The notes under the pieces are model-generated. The model was not told the origin of the DNA. It ran no database searches and saw only the letters and a list, made by a program, of their open reading frames with translations. The translations under genes were made by a program, and so were the position numbers. Of a stretch of DNA of 64,000 nucleotides, positions 17,199-25,045 are shown piece by piece. Source of the stretch: Candidatus Eremiobacterota bacterium (GTDB lineage Bacteria; Vulcanimicrobiota; CADAWZ01; Ess09-12); NCBI GenBank assembly GCA_031082125.1, contig JAVHLM010000010.1, forward strand, positions 97,739 to 161,738, given 5' to 3'. Numbering within the stretch: position 1 is the stretch's first letter; each line of letters opens with the position of its first letter.

Positions 17199-17963
17199 AT
17201 GTTAAGAGGGCTTTACACAGCAGCGTCAGGAATGTCTGCCCAGCAGATGAATATTGACAATATTGCCAATAACCTGGCGAACATTCAGACGACGGGGTAC
17301 AAAAAATCCCGCCTGGATTTCCAGGATCTTCTCTACTCCCACACCCAGGATCCCGGCACCGACGCGACGGTGGGCACCCAGATCGGTATGGGCGTGAGAG
17401 CCTCGGCGACGCAGCAGATCTTCACCGACGGGAGCTTACTTCAGACGGGCCGTGACCTTGACGTGGCCGTACAGGGCCAGGGCTTTTTTGAAGTGACCCT
17501 TCCCAACAACAAGAAGGCCTATACCAGGGACGGCGCCTTCAAAATGGACGGCCAGGGGAATCTCCTCACCGGTGCCGGCTACTCACTGGGCGTGCAGATT
17601 CCCAAGGATGTCTCCAACCTTGTGATAGAATCTGACGGCACCATCAAGGGAACGCCCATAAGCTCGACAGAGCCCAAGGTGATAGGCCATCTCACCCTGG
17701 TGCGCTTCCTGAACCCTGCGGGCCTCAAGTCGATGGGGAGCAACCTCTATGACAGGACGCCCATTGCCGGTGACATGTTCAAGGGCACGCCCGGCAAGGA
17801 AGGGCTGGGTACGCTTGCCCAGGGCCACCTTGAAAAAGCCAACGTGAATGTCATCGAGGAGATGATCAGTATCGTGCAGGCCCAGCGCGCCTATGAAATG
17901 AACCAGAAGGGCGTTCAGGCTTCCGATGAAATGGTGAGAATGGCCAACCAGCTCCAGAAATAA
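17199..17963 (+). CDS. flgG: Flagellar basal-body distal rod protein
   Basis: A 254-residue distal-rod protein with the typical opening MLRGLYTAASGMSAQQ, the NNLANIQTTGYKKSR motif, the DLDVAVQGQGFFEV strand and YTRDGAFKMDGQG. It ends with the motif GHLEKANVNVIEEMISIV and AYEMNQKGVQASDEM. It assembles on the periplasmic side between the cytoplasmic-membrane ring and the hook. The start is ATG 17199, with AAGGAGG about 10 bases upstream; a GTG at 17190 is less likely. The spacing of 31 bases to flgF and the shared orientation indicate co-transcription. Confidence 0.93.
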   Translation: MLRGLYTAASGMSAQQMNIDNIANNLANIQTTGYKKSRLDFQDLLYSHTQDPGTDATVGTQIGMGVRASATQQIFTDGSLLQTGRDLDVAVQGQGFFEVTLPNNKKAYTRDGAFKMDGQGNLLTGAGYSLGVQIPKDVSNLVIESDGTIKGTPISSTEPKVIGHLTLVRFLNPAGLKSMGSNLYDRTPIAGDMFKGTPGKEGLGTLAQGHLEKANVNVIEEMISIVQAQRAYEMNQKGVQASDEMVRMANQLQK

Positions 17964-18059
17964 CCATGAGGGACAGCCCAGGGTGAAAAAGTTGCCCATT
18001 GGTGTGAGGGAGCGGAAGGAAAACGGGGATATCTTGACTAATAAAGGAGGTAGGGGAAG

Positions 18060-18353
18060 ATGCAGATCGAGGGTATTACACCCCAACCGATTAAGGATGC
18101 AGCTGATGTCACCCCTTCCAAGAAGCAGGAGGAGTCGAAGCTGAAGGATGCCTGCCAGCAGTTCGAGTCTCTTTTCCTGTCCCAGATTCTGAAGGAGATG
18201 AAAAAATCCATACCAAAGGCCGAAGGTGAAGAGGGAAAAGACAAGGATATGTATGAGGATCTCATGTACGAGGAGATCTCCAAGTCAATGGCGGCTTCGG
18301 GCGGAATCGGTATGGCCAATATTCTCTATCAGCAGATGAAGGATATCATGTGA
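18060..18353 (+). CDS. FlgJ-like rod-binding protein (no peptidoglycan hydrolase domain)
   Basis: A 97-residue protein that is essentially only the rod-binding domain of FlgJ: LKDACQQFESLFLSQILKEM, then a MYEDLMYEEISKSMAASGGIG segment and MANILYQQM. It caps the growing rod in the periplasm. The muramidase half found in gamma- and betaproteobacterial FlgJ is absent, as is common in other phyla, so wall opening must be done by a separate enzyme. A strong AAAGGAGG box precedes the ATG. It follows flgG by 96 bases. Confidence 0.85.
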   Translation: MQIEGITPQPIKDAADVTPSKKQEESKLKDACQQFESLFLSQILKEMKKSIPKAEGEEGKDKDMYEDLMYEEISKSMAASGGIGMANILYQQMKDIM

Positions 18354-18405
18354 GCGAAAGGGAGCATGGCTGCCGGTAGTTTCTTCTCCTTATGGAGGTT
18401 TATGC

Positions 18406-19212
18406 ATGCCGGTAGACGTTGCTGAGCTGTGGGGAAAGTTCAAATCCCAGGCTGATCTCGGGGCCAAGGAGACGCTTATTGCCTCCTATCTCCCCCTGGT
18501 GAGGCAGATTGCAGTAAGCATCATCAAGAAGCTCAGGCCGGGTGTTGATCTTGACGACCTCATAAGCGACGGCACTTTTGGCCTCATGCGGGCCGTGGAG
18601 CAGTTTGACCCCGGACGGGGAGTGAAGTTTGAAACTTACGCCACTCCTGTCGTTCGGGGTGCTATTTATAATGGCCTCCGCGCCCTGGACTGGATGCCTG
18701 AGCGCACCAGGGGGAAGGCAAGGGCTCTTCAGCGCGCCATGGAGAAGTTTTCAGTGCTCTACGGGAGGCCCGGCACCGAGGAGGAGCTTGCCGAAGAGCT
18801 CAAAATGAGCACCTCGGAAGTTTATGAGCTCATCACCGATCTTGGCTGTGTTTACTTGCTCTCGCTTGATCAGCCCTTCCCCACAAGCGACGATGACGAG
18901 GCAAGCATTCTTGATATCATAGAGGACAAGGACGGCACCGATCCCTCGATAGAGATCGAGTTCATTGAGCAGCGCGAGATACTGCGGCGCAGCGTTGAGG
19001 AGCTTTCCGAGCGGGAGCGGACCCTTATCCAGATGCACTATTTTGATGGCGTTCCCTTTGACAAGATTGCCCAGATAATGGGAGTTTCCAAGCAGAGGAT
19101 CTCGCAGATCCACAGCCGCGCGGTGAGAAGGCTCAGGGAACAGCTCTCCATGGAAGGCTTCAGGGAGGGGCAAAGGGAGGAGACTGTTCACAGCTACGAC
19201 CAGCATATCTGA
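18406..19212 (+). CDS. fliA: RNA polymerase sigma factor, FliA/WhiG (sigma-28) family
   Basis: A 268-residue sigma-70 group 3 factor. Region 2 (LPLVRQIAVSI, VDLDDLISDGTFGLMRAVEQ, FETYATPVVRGAIYNGLR) is followed by the DWMPERTRGKAR stretch typical of FliA, region 3, and region 4 (LSERERTLIQMHYFDG, IAQIMGVSKQRISQIHSRAV). Regulators of this type transcribe late flagellar genes and are usually held by FlgM; no flgM is visible here. GGAGG lies just upstream of ATG. It is the last flagellar-type gene of this cluster. No filament, hook or motor genes follow, so its targets lie outside the window. Confidence 0.92.
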   Translation: MPVDVAELWGKFKSQADLGAKETLIASYLPLVRQIAVSIIKKLRPGVDLDDLISDGTFGLMRAVEQFDPGRGVKFETYATPVVRGAIYNGLRALDWMPERTRGKARALQRAMEKFSVLYGRPGTEEELAEELKMSTSEVYELITDLGCVYLLSLDQPFPTSDDDEASILDIIEDKDGTDPSIEIEFIEQREILRRSVEELSERERTLIQMHYFDGVPFDKIAQIMGVSKQRISQIHSRAVRRLREQLSMEGFREGQREETVHSYDQHI

Positions 19213-19246
19213 AGCCGGCCCCTGGTGCGCCCACACAACAATCATT

Positions 19247-20224
19247 ATGGCTTTAATCGGCATCACCACCACCATCCCTGTTGAGCTGCTCTTCGCCTCG
19301 GGCCATGTGCCCGTTGATTTGAACAATATCTTCATTACCCGTCAGAACCCTCTCGAGCTGATAGAGCGTGCCGAGTTCAGAGGACTTCCAAGAACTCTCT
19401 GCAGCTGGATAAAAGGCATATACGGAATCCTCTGCGAGCGGCAGGATATCGAGACTGTCGTGGCCGTCGTTGAAGGGGACTGCAGCAACACCCTTCCCCT
19501 CCTGGAAATCCTCAGGGACGAAGGCAGGGAGGTGATACCTTTTTCTTTCCCCTTCGACAGGGACCGTCATCACCTGGAGAGGGAGATGGAAAAGCTCACC
19601 GCCCGCTTTCCCTCTGAAAAGGACGCCCTTGAAGCCTGGAGAACAAGGCTTGATGCAATACGCAGGAAAGTCCACAGGGTTGATGAGCTCTGCTGGAAGG
19701 AGGGGAAGGTTACCGGCCTGGAAAATCATCTTTACCTGGTCTCTTCCAGTGATTTTCAAGGTGAGCCCGATAGTTATGAGAAGCGTCTTGATGAGTTTAT
19801 CGCAGAGGCCTCGGAGAGAAAGAGCGACTTTTCCATGGTGCCTCTGGGCTTTGTCGGGGTGCCGCCTATTTTTTCCGATTTTTATGATTTCCTTGAGGAA
19901 AAGGGGGCGAAGGTGATCTTCAACGAGGTGCAGCGGCAGTTTTCCATGCCCGGCCTGAAGGAAAATCTCGTTGAGAGGTTCCTGGAGTATACCTATCCTT
20001 ACGGCCTGCCTGAAAGAATAGATGATATCAGGAGGGAGACGGCGGCAAGGGGCCTCTGGGGGATCATCCACTATACCCAGTCATTCTGCCACCACCAGAT
20101 GGAACATTTACTGCTGCGTGAAAAGCTCAGGGTCCCTCTCCTTCTGCTTGAAGGGGACAGGCCTGGAGGGCTTGACGAGCGGACAAAAGTGCGCCTTGAA
20201 AGTTTCCTTGAAATGCTCAGGTAG
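19247..20224 (+). CDS. 2-hydroxyacyl-CoA dehydratase D-subunit-like protein (HgdB/BcrC family)
   Basis: A 325-residue protein with the fold signature of the iron-sulfur subunits of 2-hydroxyacyl-CoA dehydratases and benzoyl-CoA reductases. Candidate cluster ligands are Cys52 (LCSW), Cys79 (GDCSNT) and Cys281 (SFCHHQ), plus the family-typical end GDRPGGLDERTKVRLESFL. In known enzymes two such subunits and an ATP-dependent activator work together. Here no partner or activator is adjacent, so the protein belongs to the stand-alone members of unknown function. The ATG lacks a clear ribosome-binding site. It follows fliA by 34 bases but is unlikely to be flagellar. Confidence 0.7.
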   Translation: MALIGITTTIPVELLFASGHVPVDLNNIFITRQNPLELIERAEFRGLPRTLCSWIKGIYGILCERQDIETVVAVVEGDCSNTLPLLEILRDEGREVIPFSFPFDRDRHHLEREMEKLTARFPSEKDALEAWRTRLDAIRRKVHRVDELCWKEGKVTGLENHLYLVSSSDFQGEPDSYEKRLDEFIAEASERKSDFSMVPLGFVGVPPIFSDFYDFLEEKGAKVIFNEVQRQFSMPGLKENLVERFLEYTYPYGLPERIDDIRRETAARGLWGIIHYTQSFCHHQMEHLLLREKLRVPLLLLEGDRPGGLDERTKVRLESFLEMLR

Positions 20225-20311
20225 GAATTTTCATAAAAAGGAAGAATGTACCATAACTTCTTCCAGAGAAAAGGCGCCTCAATCGGCCTGTTGACAGGAG
20301 AGAGGGAGAGA

Positions 20312-21541
20312 ATGAAAAGCAGGACAGGCATTATTTTTTTTGGCATTGCCCTTGCAATGGTGGTTTTTTTCTGCGGCTGCGAGAAAAGGAGGACCCCCGA
20401 GGAACTGCTGAACATGGTGAAGACAAAGTATTCCCAGGTGGCGGACTTCCACGAGGTCTCCACTGCCGAAGTGGTGAATAACCTTGATGAAGGCAAGGTG
20501 AGCACCACGGAAACGGAAATGTGGTACCGGAAGCCCAACAGGATCCTCTTCACCTCGAATTCGGGCCAGGTTTCTGCGGTAGCGGCCTGCGACAGCAAGC
20601 TCTTCTATCTCTTTGTGAGCTCCCTCAACAAATGCCATACAGGAGCCGCTCCCGGTAGCATCTCTCTTTTTTACGAGAAAGTCGGGGGTGGAGGTCTCAT
20701 CAAGCCATCCCATGTGATACTTGAGACATACCTTCTGGACGGGAAGCTTCCCGCAAAAGGGATCAAATCGTCAGAGATCCGGAAGAAGCGCGAAAAAATC
20801 GGCACCACGGAGTGTCATGTCATCGATATCACTCTCCCTACCGGTGAAAAGCAGACCCTCTGGATCGGGGTGCACGATCTCTTCATCTGGAAAAACATGA
20901 TAACAGTCACCAAGGCTTCTCTGATAGGGGAGGCAATTGTTCCCTCGCCGTCGCCGGGGCAGAAGGATCCGGAATCTGAGGTGCTGCTCGTTTCGACGGA
21001 GACCATGAAGGTCGTGGAGGCTGACAAGGGGATTCCTGATGAGAAATTTGCCTGGAAGCCCCCTGATGGAGTGGAGATAGTCTCAGAGGATGAGGAGAGA
21101 GGGAAGGCCGCAAGGGTTGACCTCACGGGGAAAAAAGCCCCCCCCTTCACGCTGGAGGATGCCTCGGGGAAGAAGGTGAGCATCGCCTCCCTGAAAGGCA
21201 AGGTGCTGATCCTGGATTTCTGGGATTCATGGTGCAAGTCCTGTATAAAGGATATGAAAATAATGCAGAATATCCAGAACAAGGGCAAGGCAGAAGGGAT
21301 CGTGGTGCTCGGCATCAATGAAGAGGCCGACAGGACGGCGCGCGAGAAGTTCCGCGCGCTCCATGGGATTACCTTCACTGACCTTTATGATACCGCAGGG
21401 AGTGTTTCAAAGAACTATGGCGTCGATGCCGTGCCAAGGGTTGTGATAGTCAGCAGGGACGGCACCGTGGCAGGGGATTTTCTGGGAGTGCAGGATGAAG
21501 AGGTAATTACAAAAGTGGTGCAGAAATTGGGAGTGAAATGA
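20312..21541 (+). CDS. Lipoprotein with LolA-like domain fused to a TlpA/ResA-type thioredoxin domain
   Basis: About 409 residues. A lipoprotein signal ends FFCGC, followed by a LolA-like beta domain (about 30-235 of the mature region, with MWYRKPNRILF). A C-terminal redoxin domain begins GKKAPPFTLEDASG and has the active site WCKSC (CxxC). Redoxins of this type keep periplasmic Cys residues reduced for cytochrome maturation or reduce other substrates. The Trp-Cys-x-x-Cys pair and cis-Pro region (AVPRVVIV) are intact. The start is ATG 20312, preceded by AGGAGAGAGGGAG; an upstream in-frame ATG at 20246 would bury the signal peptide. The LolA-thioredoxin fusion suggests coupling of lipid or lipoprotein binding to thiol chemistry. 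Confidence 0.78.
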   Translation: MKSRTGIIFFGIALAMVVFFCGCEKRRTPEELLNMVKTKYSQVADFHEVSTAEVVNNLDEGKVSTTETEMWYRKPNRILFTSNSGQVSAVAACDSKLFYLFVSSLNKCHTGAAPGSISLFYEKVGGGGLIKPSHVILETYLLDGKLPAKGIKSSEIRKKREKIGTTECHVIDITLPTGEKQTLWIGVHDLFIWKNMITVTKASLIGEAIVPSPSPGQKDPESEVLLVSTETMKVVEADKGIPDEKFAWKPPDGVEIVSEDEERGKAARVDLTGKKAPPFTLEDASGKKVSIASLKGKVLILDFWDSWCKSCIKDMKIMQNIQNKGKAEGIVVLGINEEADRTAREKFRALHGITFTDLYDTAGSVSKNYGVDAVPRVVIVSRDGTVAGDFLGVQDEEVITKVVQKLGVK

Positions 21542-21569
21542 TCGCGACAGCGCATGAAGGGAGTTTGCA

Positions 21570-22856
21570 ATGGCTACTGGAAGAAGCAACGAATCTGAAT
21601 CTGTGGCAAAGAGGAAAGCGAGAGCAAAAAAGGCCGATTCGAAATCGCTCAAGCAGTCTGGAGACTGGTTCCAGCGTAATAAGAGCCTCGTCACCTGGGC
21701 TCTGGTCATTGCCTTTGCCTCCACCTGCATAGGTTTTGGTGCCATATTCTATGTGAATCAGCTTAATGAGGCCGAGAAGGAGAAGAAGTCACCTGACGTG
21801 CAGAAGGTGGACAAAATAGGCGAGAATGTCAGGTACTGGAAGGAGCGGGTCCAGGAAAAGCCCAATGATGCCGTAAGCCTGAGCAACCTTGCCTATGCCT
21901 ACCAGGAGGGAGTCTTTGAGATCCTCGCAAAGGATTCGGGAAGCGCCATGGCCCCCGAGGACAAAACCAGGCTCGATGAGTATTCAAAGAGCGCAGAGGA
22001 GTACTACAGGAAAGCCCTTGACGTTGACAGGAACTACGTGTTTGCCGCGACAAACCTTGCCGATATCTACCTGAGCACCGGCAAGCACAAGGAAGCGCTC
22101 ACGGTGCTGAAAAGTCTCCTGAAGAGCCAGGGCAAGCTTGAGAATGACGGAACACCGGCAGTCAACCTTGACGACAGGGATACGCTTGTGCTCATGGAAA
22201 AGCTCTGCGATGCCTATGTGAAATCAGGTGACAACAAGAATGCCATAGTGATAGGAGAGGCAGTTCTCAAAAAGGACCAGGGAAATTACAATGTGCTCTA
22301 TTACCTTGCAAGGGCTTATTTCGGCCAGAAGGACAGCGAAAAATCCCTCGGGCTCCTCAAAGATGCCCTCGAGATCTCGCAGGCAAAGCTCGGCATGGTG
22401 AACGACCCGGTGATGAAGGGCAACCTGGTGAAGCTCACCGTGGAGATACTGGTGCTTCAGGGAGATATTTACGTGGTGAAGAAGGATTACCGGAAAGCCC
22501 AGGGATCCTTTGAAGTGTCCAAGATATACGTGACGAACGTGCTGAATGACAAGGGCATGTTGAAGGGGATTCAGGAGCGCCTCAATATGCTGGCGCCGAT
22601 TATCGCGAAGATGAAGCCTGAAGCTGAGCCCTCCGTGAAGCCGGGCACTGCTCCTTCAGGGGCGCCAGCCTCGCCGGGCGTTATGCCTTCAGGAGCGCCG
22701 GCTTCACCTGATGTTATGCCGTCAGGGGTACCGCCCTTTTCACCGGGCGGGTCGCCGGGGGTAAAGCCCGGCGCGGTTCAGGGAACCCCGCCGGCAGTAC
22801 CTTCCGAGCCTATGGCGCCATCGCTTCCAAAGGCTCTTCCCTCTCCCTCACGATAG
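21570..22856 (+). CDS. Membrane-anchored TPR protein with Pro/Ala/Gly-rich tail
   Basis: A 428-residue protein. A basic cytoplasmic N terminus (to about residue 38) and one transmembrane helix (about 41-62) precede a helical TPR region (about 85-345) with recognisable repeats such as AATNLADIYLSTGKHKEAL and NVLYYLARAYFGQKDSEKSL. A low-complexity C terminus contains repeated PSGAPASPGVMPSGAPASP-like units. It presumably scaffolds protein contacts in the periplasm. It follows the redoxin lipoprotein by 28 bases and may share its transcript. A GGGAG box precedes ATG. Confidence 0.75.
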   Translation: MATGRSNESESVAKRKARAKKADSKSLKQSGDWFQRNKSLVTWALVIAFASTCIGFGAIFYVNQLNEAEKEKKSPDVQKVDKIGENVRYWKERVQEKPNDAVSLSNLAYAYQEGVFEILAKDSGSAMAPEDKTRLDEYSKSAEEYYRKALDVDRNYVFAATNLADIYLSTGKHKEALTVLKSLLKSQGKLENDGTPAVNLDDRDTLVLMEKLCDAYVKSGDNKNAIVIGEAVLKKDQGNYNVLYYLARAYFGQKDSEKSLGLLKDALEISQAKLGMVNDPVMKGNLVKLTVEILVLQGDIYVVKKDYRKAQGSFEVSKIYVTNVLNDKGMLKGIQERLNMLAPIIAKMKPEAEPSVKPGTAPSGAPASPGVMPSGAPASPDVMPSGVPPFSPGGSPGVKPGAVQGTPPAVPSEPMAPSLPKALPSPSR

Positions 22857-22909
22857 GATGTGAGAGGAATAGTGAGGGAGACTGTCAAATATTTGGGAAA
22901 GGTGTAATC

Positions 22910-23107
22910 ATGCCATTTTGTCCCTTCAAGAAAAAGGAATGTTTCACAGAGTGTCCCTATTTCGCCCATGGGGTGAAAAAATGCGGCTTGACGGCACAGA
23001 CAATGATTTTCGAGGACCTTCACAAGCTGAGCCTGGTTCTTCTTGATAATGCGGTGCTGAAAGAAGAAGATCAGGGGAAGGGGCGCTCCCCCGGCGATAA
23101 ATCTTGA
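22910..23107 (+). CDS. Small Cys-rich protein, putative metal binding
   Basis: A 65-residue protein whose first 25 residues hold four Cys (positions 4, 11, 15 and 25) in the arrangement C-x6-C-x3-C-x9-C, opening MPFCPFKKKECFTECPYF. This could bind zinc or an iron-sulfur cluster. The rest is a short helix and a polar tail. An AAAGG box lies 9 bases upstream of ATG. The next gene starts 11 bases after its stop, so it probably leads the unknown operon up to 25016. No family is named with confidence. Confidence 0.6.
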   Translation: MPFCPFKKKECFTECPYFAHGVKKCGLTAQTMIFEDLHKLSLVLLDNAVLKEEDQGKGRSPGDKS

Positions 23108-23118
23108 TAAGGAACTGA

Positions 23119-23640
23119 ATGACCATGGAAAAAAAGGATAGTCTCTCAGCAGCGGGAAACCTCCCCCTCTATGATCACCTCCTCTCCAGCATCAGGTACA
23201 TAAAGTACCAGAGCTTCCCCGACATGGACGAGTCCCGTCCGCAAAGAACACCCATCACCAAGATAAAGGAAATGATGGAAAAAGAGGGGAAGGCGCCCAT
23301 AAAGGAGGATCAGCTCAAGCTCGTGGTGAGCGATATCATATCGCAGCGATTCCAGAGCAACCTGATAAAATACAAGATGCTGCAGCAGCAGGAATTGCTG
23401 CGTGGAATGGCAACAGGCGGCATCTCGCCCGAAGAGGCTATTCTTCTCCTCCTTGATCAGACCAGCGGTGAAGAGCTTGAAGAAAAAGTCCTCTCGAAAG
23501 GGAAAGTGTCCAACCAGAGCCTTGACGAGCTTTACAAATTTTACAGCCGCATAGGCGAGAACATTGAAAAGCTCGTGCAGAGGAAGCTGGTGCCAAGGAG
23601 GGAAGAAAAGCTCGATGATTCTCCCTTCTTCCGCGAGTGA
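23119..23640 (+). CDS. Unknown helical protein
   Basis: A 173-residue soluble, predicted all-helical and charged protein. It has no recognisable motif beyond a Gln/Glu-rich centre (YKMLQQQELLRGM) and a segment like a short domain hinge (GISPEEAILLLLDQ). The second ATG, two codons in, is an alternative start; AAGGA lies 5 bases before the first. It is followed after 42 bases by the gene for the protein related to the MerR-like regulator's C-terminal half. Probably part of the same operon (22910-25016). Confidence 0.55.
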   Translation: MTMEKKDSLSAAGNLPLYDHLLSSIRYIKYQSFPDMDESRPQRTPITKIKEMMEKEGKAPIKEDQLKLVVSDIISQRFQSNLIKYKMLQQQELLRGMATGGISPEEAILLLLDQTSGEELEEKVLSKGKVSNQSLDELYKFYSRIGENIEKLVQRKLVPRREEKLDDSPFFRE

Positions 23641-23682
23641 TGAAGACGGGAGTCGAAGATTATCAGAAGGAGTTGGGGCAAT

Positions 23683-24060
23683 ATGACATTCGGTGATGAC
23701 AGGATGGATCTCCTCACGTTCCTCAGGAATCTGGCTGATTACCTGGCTGCAGGAGTGAAGTTCGAAGGAAGCGAGATAGAAAACAGCCTCCACGCGGTGA
23801 TAGAAAATGTGTTATCAATCCGTGCCGAGTATCAGAATCCTTCCCCTCCCGGGACGGAAACCATCAGGGAATTCATGCTGGAGGCCCTTGACCTTTTTGA
23901 AAGCGCCATCGGAGAGTTCTTTACCTTCTTTGAGGACGGTGACGTCGAGCATCTCAGAATTGGCGTGATGAATGCAGAGGAAGCCAATGACATCCTCAGC
24001 TCGATAGAGTACATCATTGAGCAGAACAAGCAGTGGCTCAGTGAGTTCGTGGCGGGGTAG
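23683..24060 (+). CDS. Stand-alone copy of the C-terminal helical domain of the neighbouring MerR-like regulator
   Basis: A 125-residue helical protein that aligns along nearly its whole length with the last 120 residues of the downstream gene product. MDLLTFLRNLADYL matches MDLLRFLQKLCGRV, HAVIENV matches NEVIANL, EALDLF aligns with KGIELY, and NDILSSIEYI matches HNILSSLEEI. The two genes are separated by 2 bases, which implies translational coupling. The likely reading is a duplicated sensing or dimerisation domain that now works in trans, for example forming mixed oligomers with the regulator. AAGGAG precedes ATG. Confidence 0.65.
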   Translation: MTFGDDRMDLLTFLRNLADYLAAGVKFEGSEIENSLHAVIENVLSIRAEYQNPSPPGTETIREFMLEALDLFESAIGEFFTFFEDGDVEHLRIGVMNAEEANDILSSIEYIIEQNKQWLSEFVAG

Positions 24061-24062
24061 CG

Positions 24063-25016
24063 ATGAACATTGAAGAAAAAGACTTCTATACCATGGAAGA
24101 GGTCCTTGATCTCTCAAAGGAGCTTGCCATTGAGATTGATGAGCGGACCTTCAAATATTATCTCTCCCTTGAGATCATCTCTAAACCGGTAAAGAATCCC
24201 TATCCCCAGGGAGACAAGAGGATTAAATTCTATCCCGCCCGGGTTATCGATGAGCTCAAAAGGATATTTCAGCTCAAGAACAGGGGATTTTCCCTCAAGC
24301 AGATCAAGAAGCTCTTCATTGAGGAAAAGAGCAAGGAGCTTGATGTGCTCATTGATGTCACGGGAAAGGATGAAAAGCGTGAGATGGCCCATGCTTACCT
24401 CGAGGCCCTTCTCGGTTCAGAGTCCAAAATCGCCTGGAAGGAGTTTCTCTCTGCCTCAACAAGCGAGGTTTCCGAAAAGACTCTTCTCGATGCCTTGAAG
24501 CTGTACCTGGAGAGAATGCTCAGCTCATGGCTCCGATCCGACGAGGCGGGCAAGTATGTGGAGGAGTATCTTCTCGATCTTGATTCCGATATCCGGGAGG
24601 GTGTCGTGGATTTTTTCAAGAAGGCCCGCGACAACGAGATAATGAAGCACCGGGCCGAGAAGATGGACCTTCTCAGGTTTCTGCAGAAGCTCTGCGGCCG
24701 TGTCATCCTGGGGAGATACAACAGGGCAGAGGTTGAGGAGTGGCTCAACGAGGTGATAGCGAACCTGGAGAAGCTCAAGTGTGCTTATCAGGAGAAAGCC
24801 CCTCAGGATACCCTTTCTACCGAGATGAACGGACTCATGCTAAAGGGGATCGAGCTTTATCTCGATTCCATTCACGAGATAAAGGAGAACATCTCTTCAA
24901 AGAGAAGGGAGATCCTCATTGCGGCACTTGGGAAAGCACGGACTGCCCATAACATCCTCAGCAGCCTGGAAGAGATAGCGGAAAAAAAGAAGGTTCTCAT
25001 CGGTCTCGCGCGCTGA
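24063..25016 (+). CDS. MerR-like transcription regulator with large C-terminal helical domain
   Basis: A 317-residue protein. The first 90 residues resemble a MerR-type winged helix: YTMEEVLDLS, then RTFKYYLSLEIISKP in place of the usual RYYExxGLL, and VIDELKRIFQLKNRGFSLKQIKKL. About 105 residues of helical linker follow, then a C-terminal domain (about 199-317) shared with the gene just upstream. MerR factors bind as dimers and twist promoter DNA. The ligand is unknown, and no Cys pattern typical of metal sensors is seen. The ATG starts 2 bases after the upstream stop. Confidence 0.7.
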   Translation: MNIEEKDFYTMEEVLDLSKELAIEIDERTFKYYLSLEIISKPVKNPYPQGDKRIKFYPARVIDELKRIFQLKNRGFSLKQIKKLFIEEKSKELDVLIDVTGKDEKREMAHAYLEALLGSESKIAWKEFLSASTSEVSEKTLLDALKLYLERMLSSWLRSDEAGKYVEEYLLDLDSDIREGVVDFFKKARDNEIMKHRAEKMDLLRFLQKLCGRVILGRYNRAEVEEWLNEVIANLEKLKCAYQEKAPQDTLSTEMNGLMLKGIELYLDSIHEIKENISSKRREILIAALGKARTAHNILSSLEEIAEKKKVLIGLAR

Positions 25017-25045
25017 CCTGAAAAGCACGCCTCGAAGCCCCGCGG

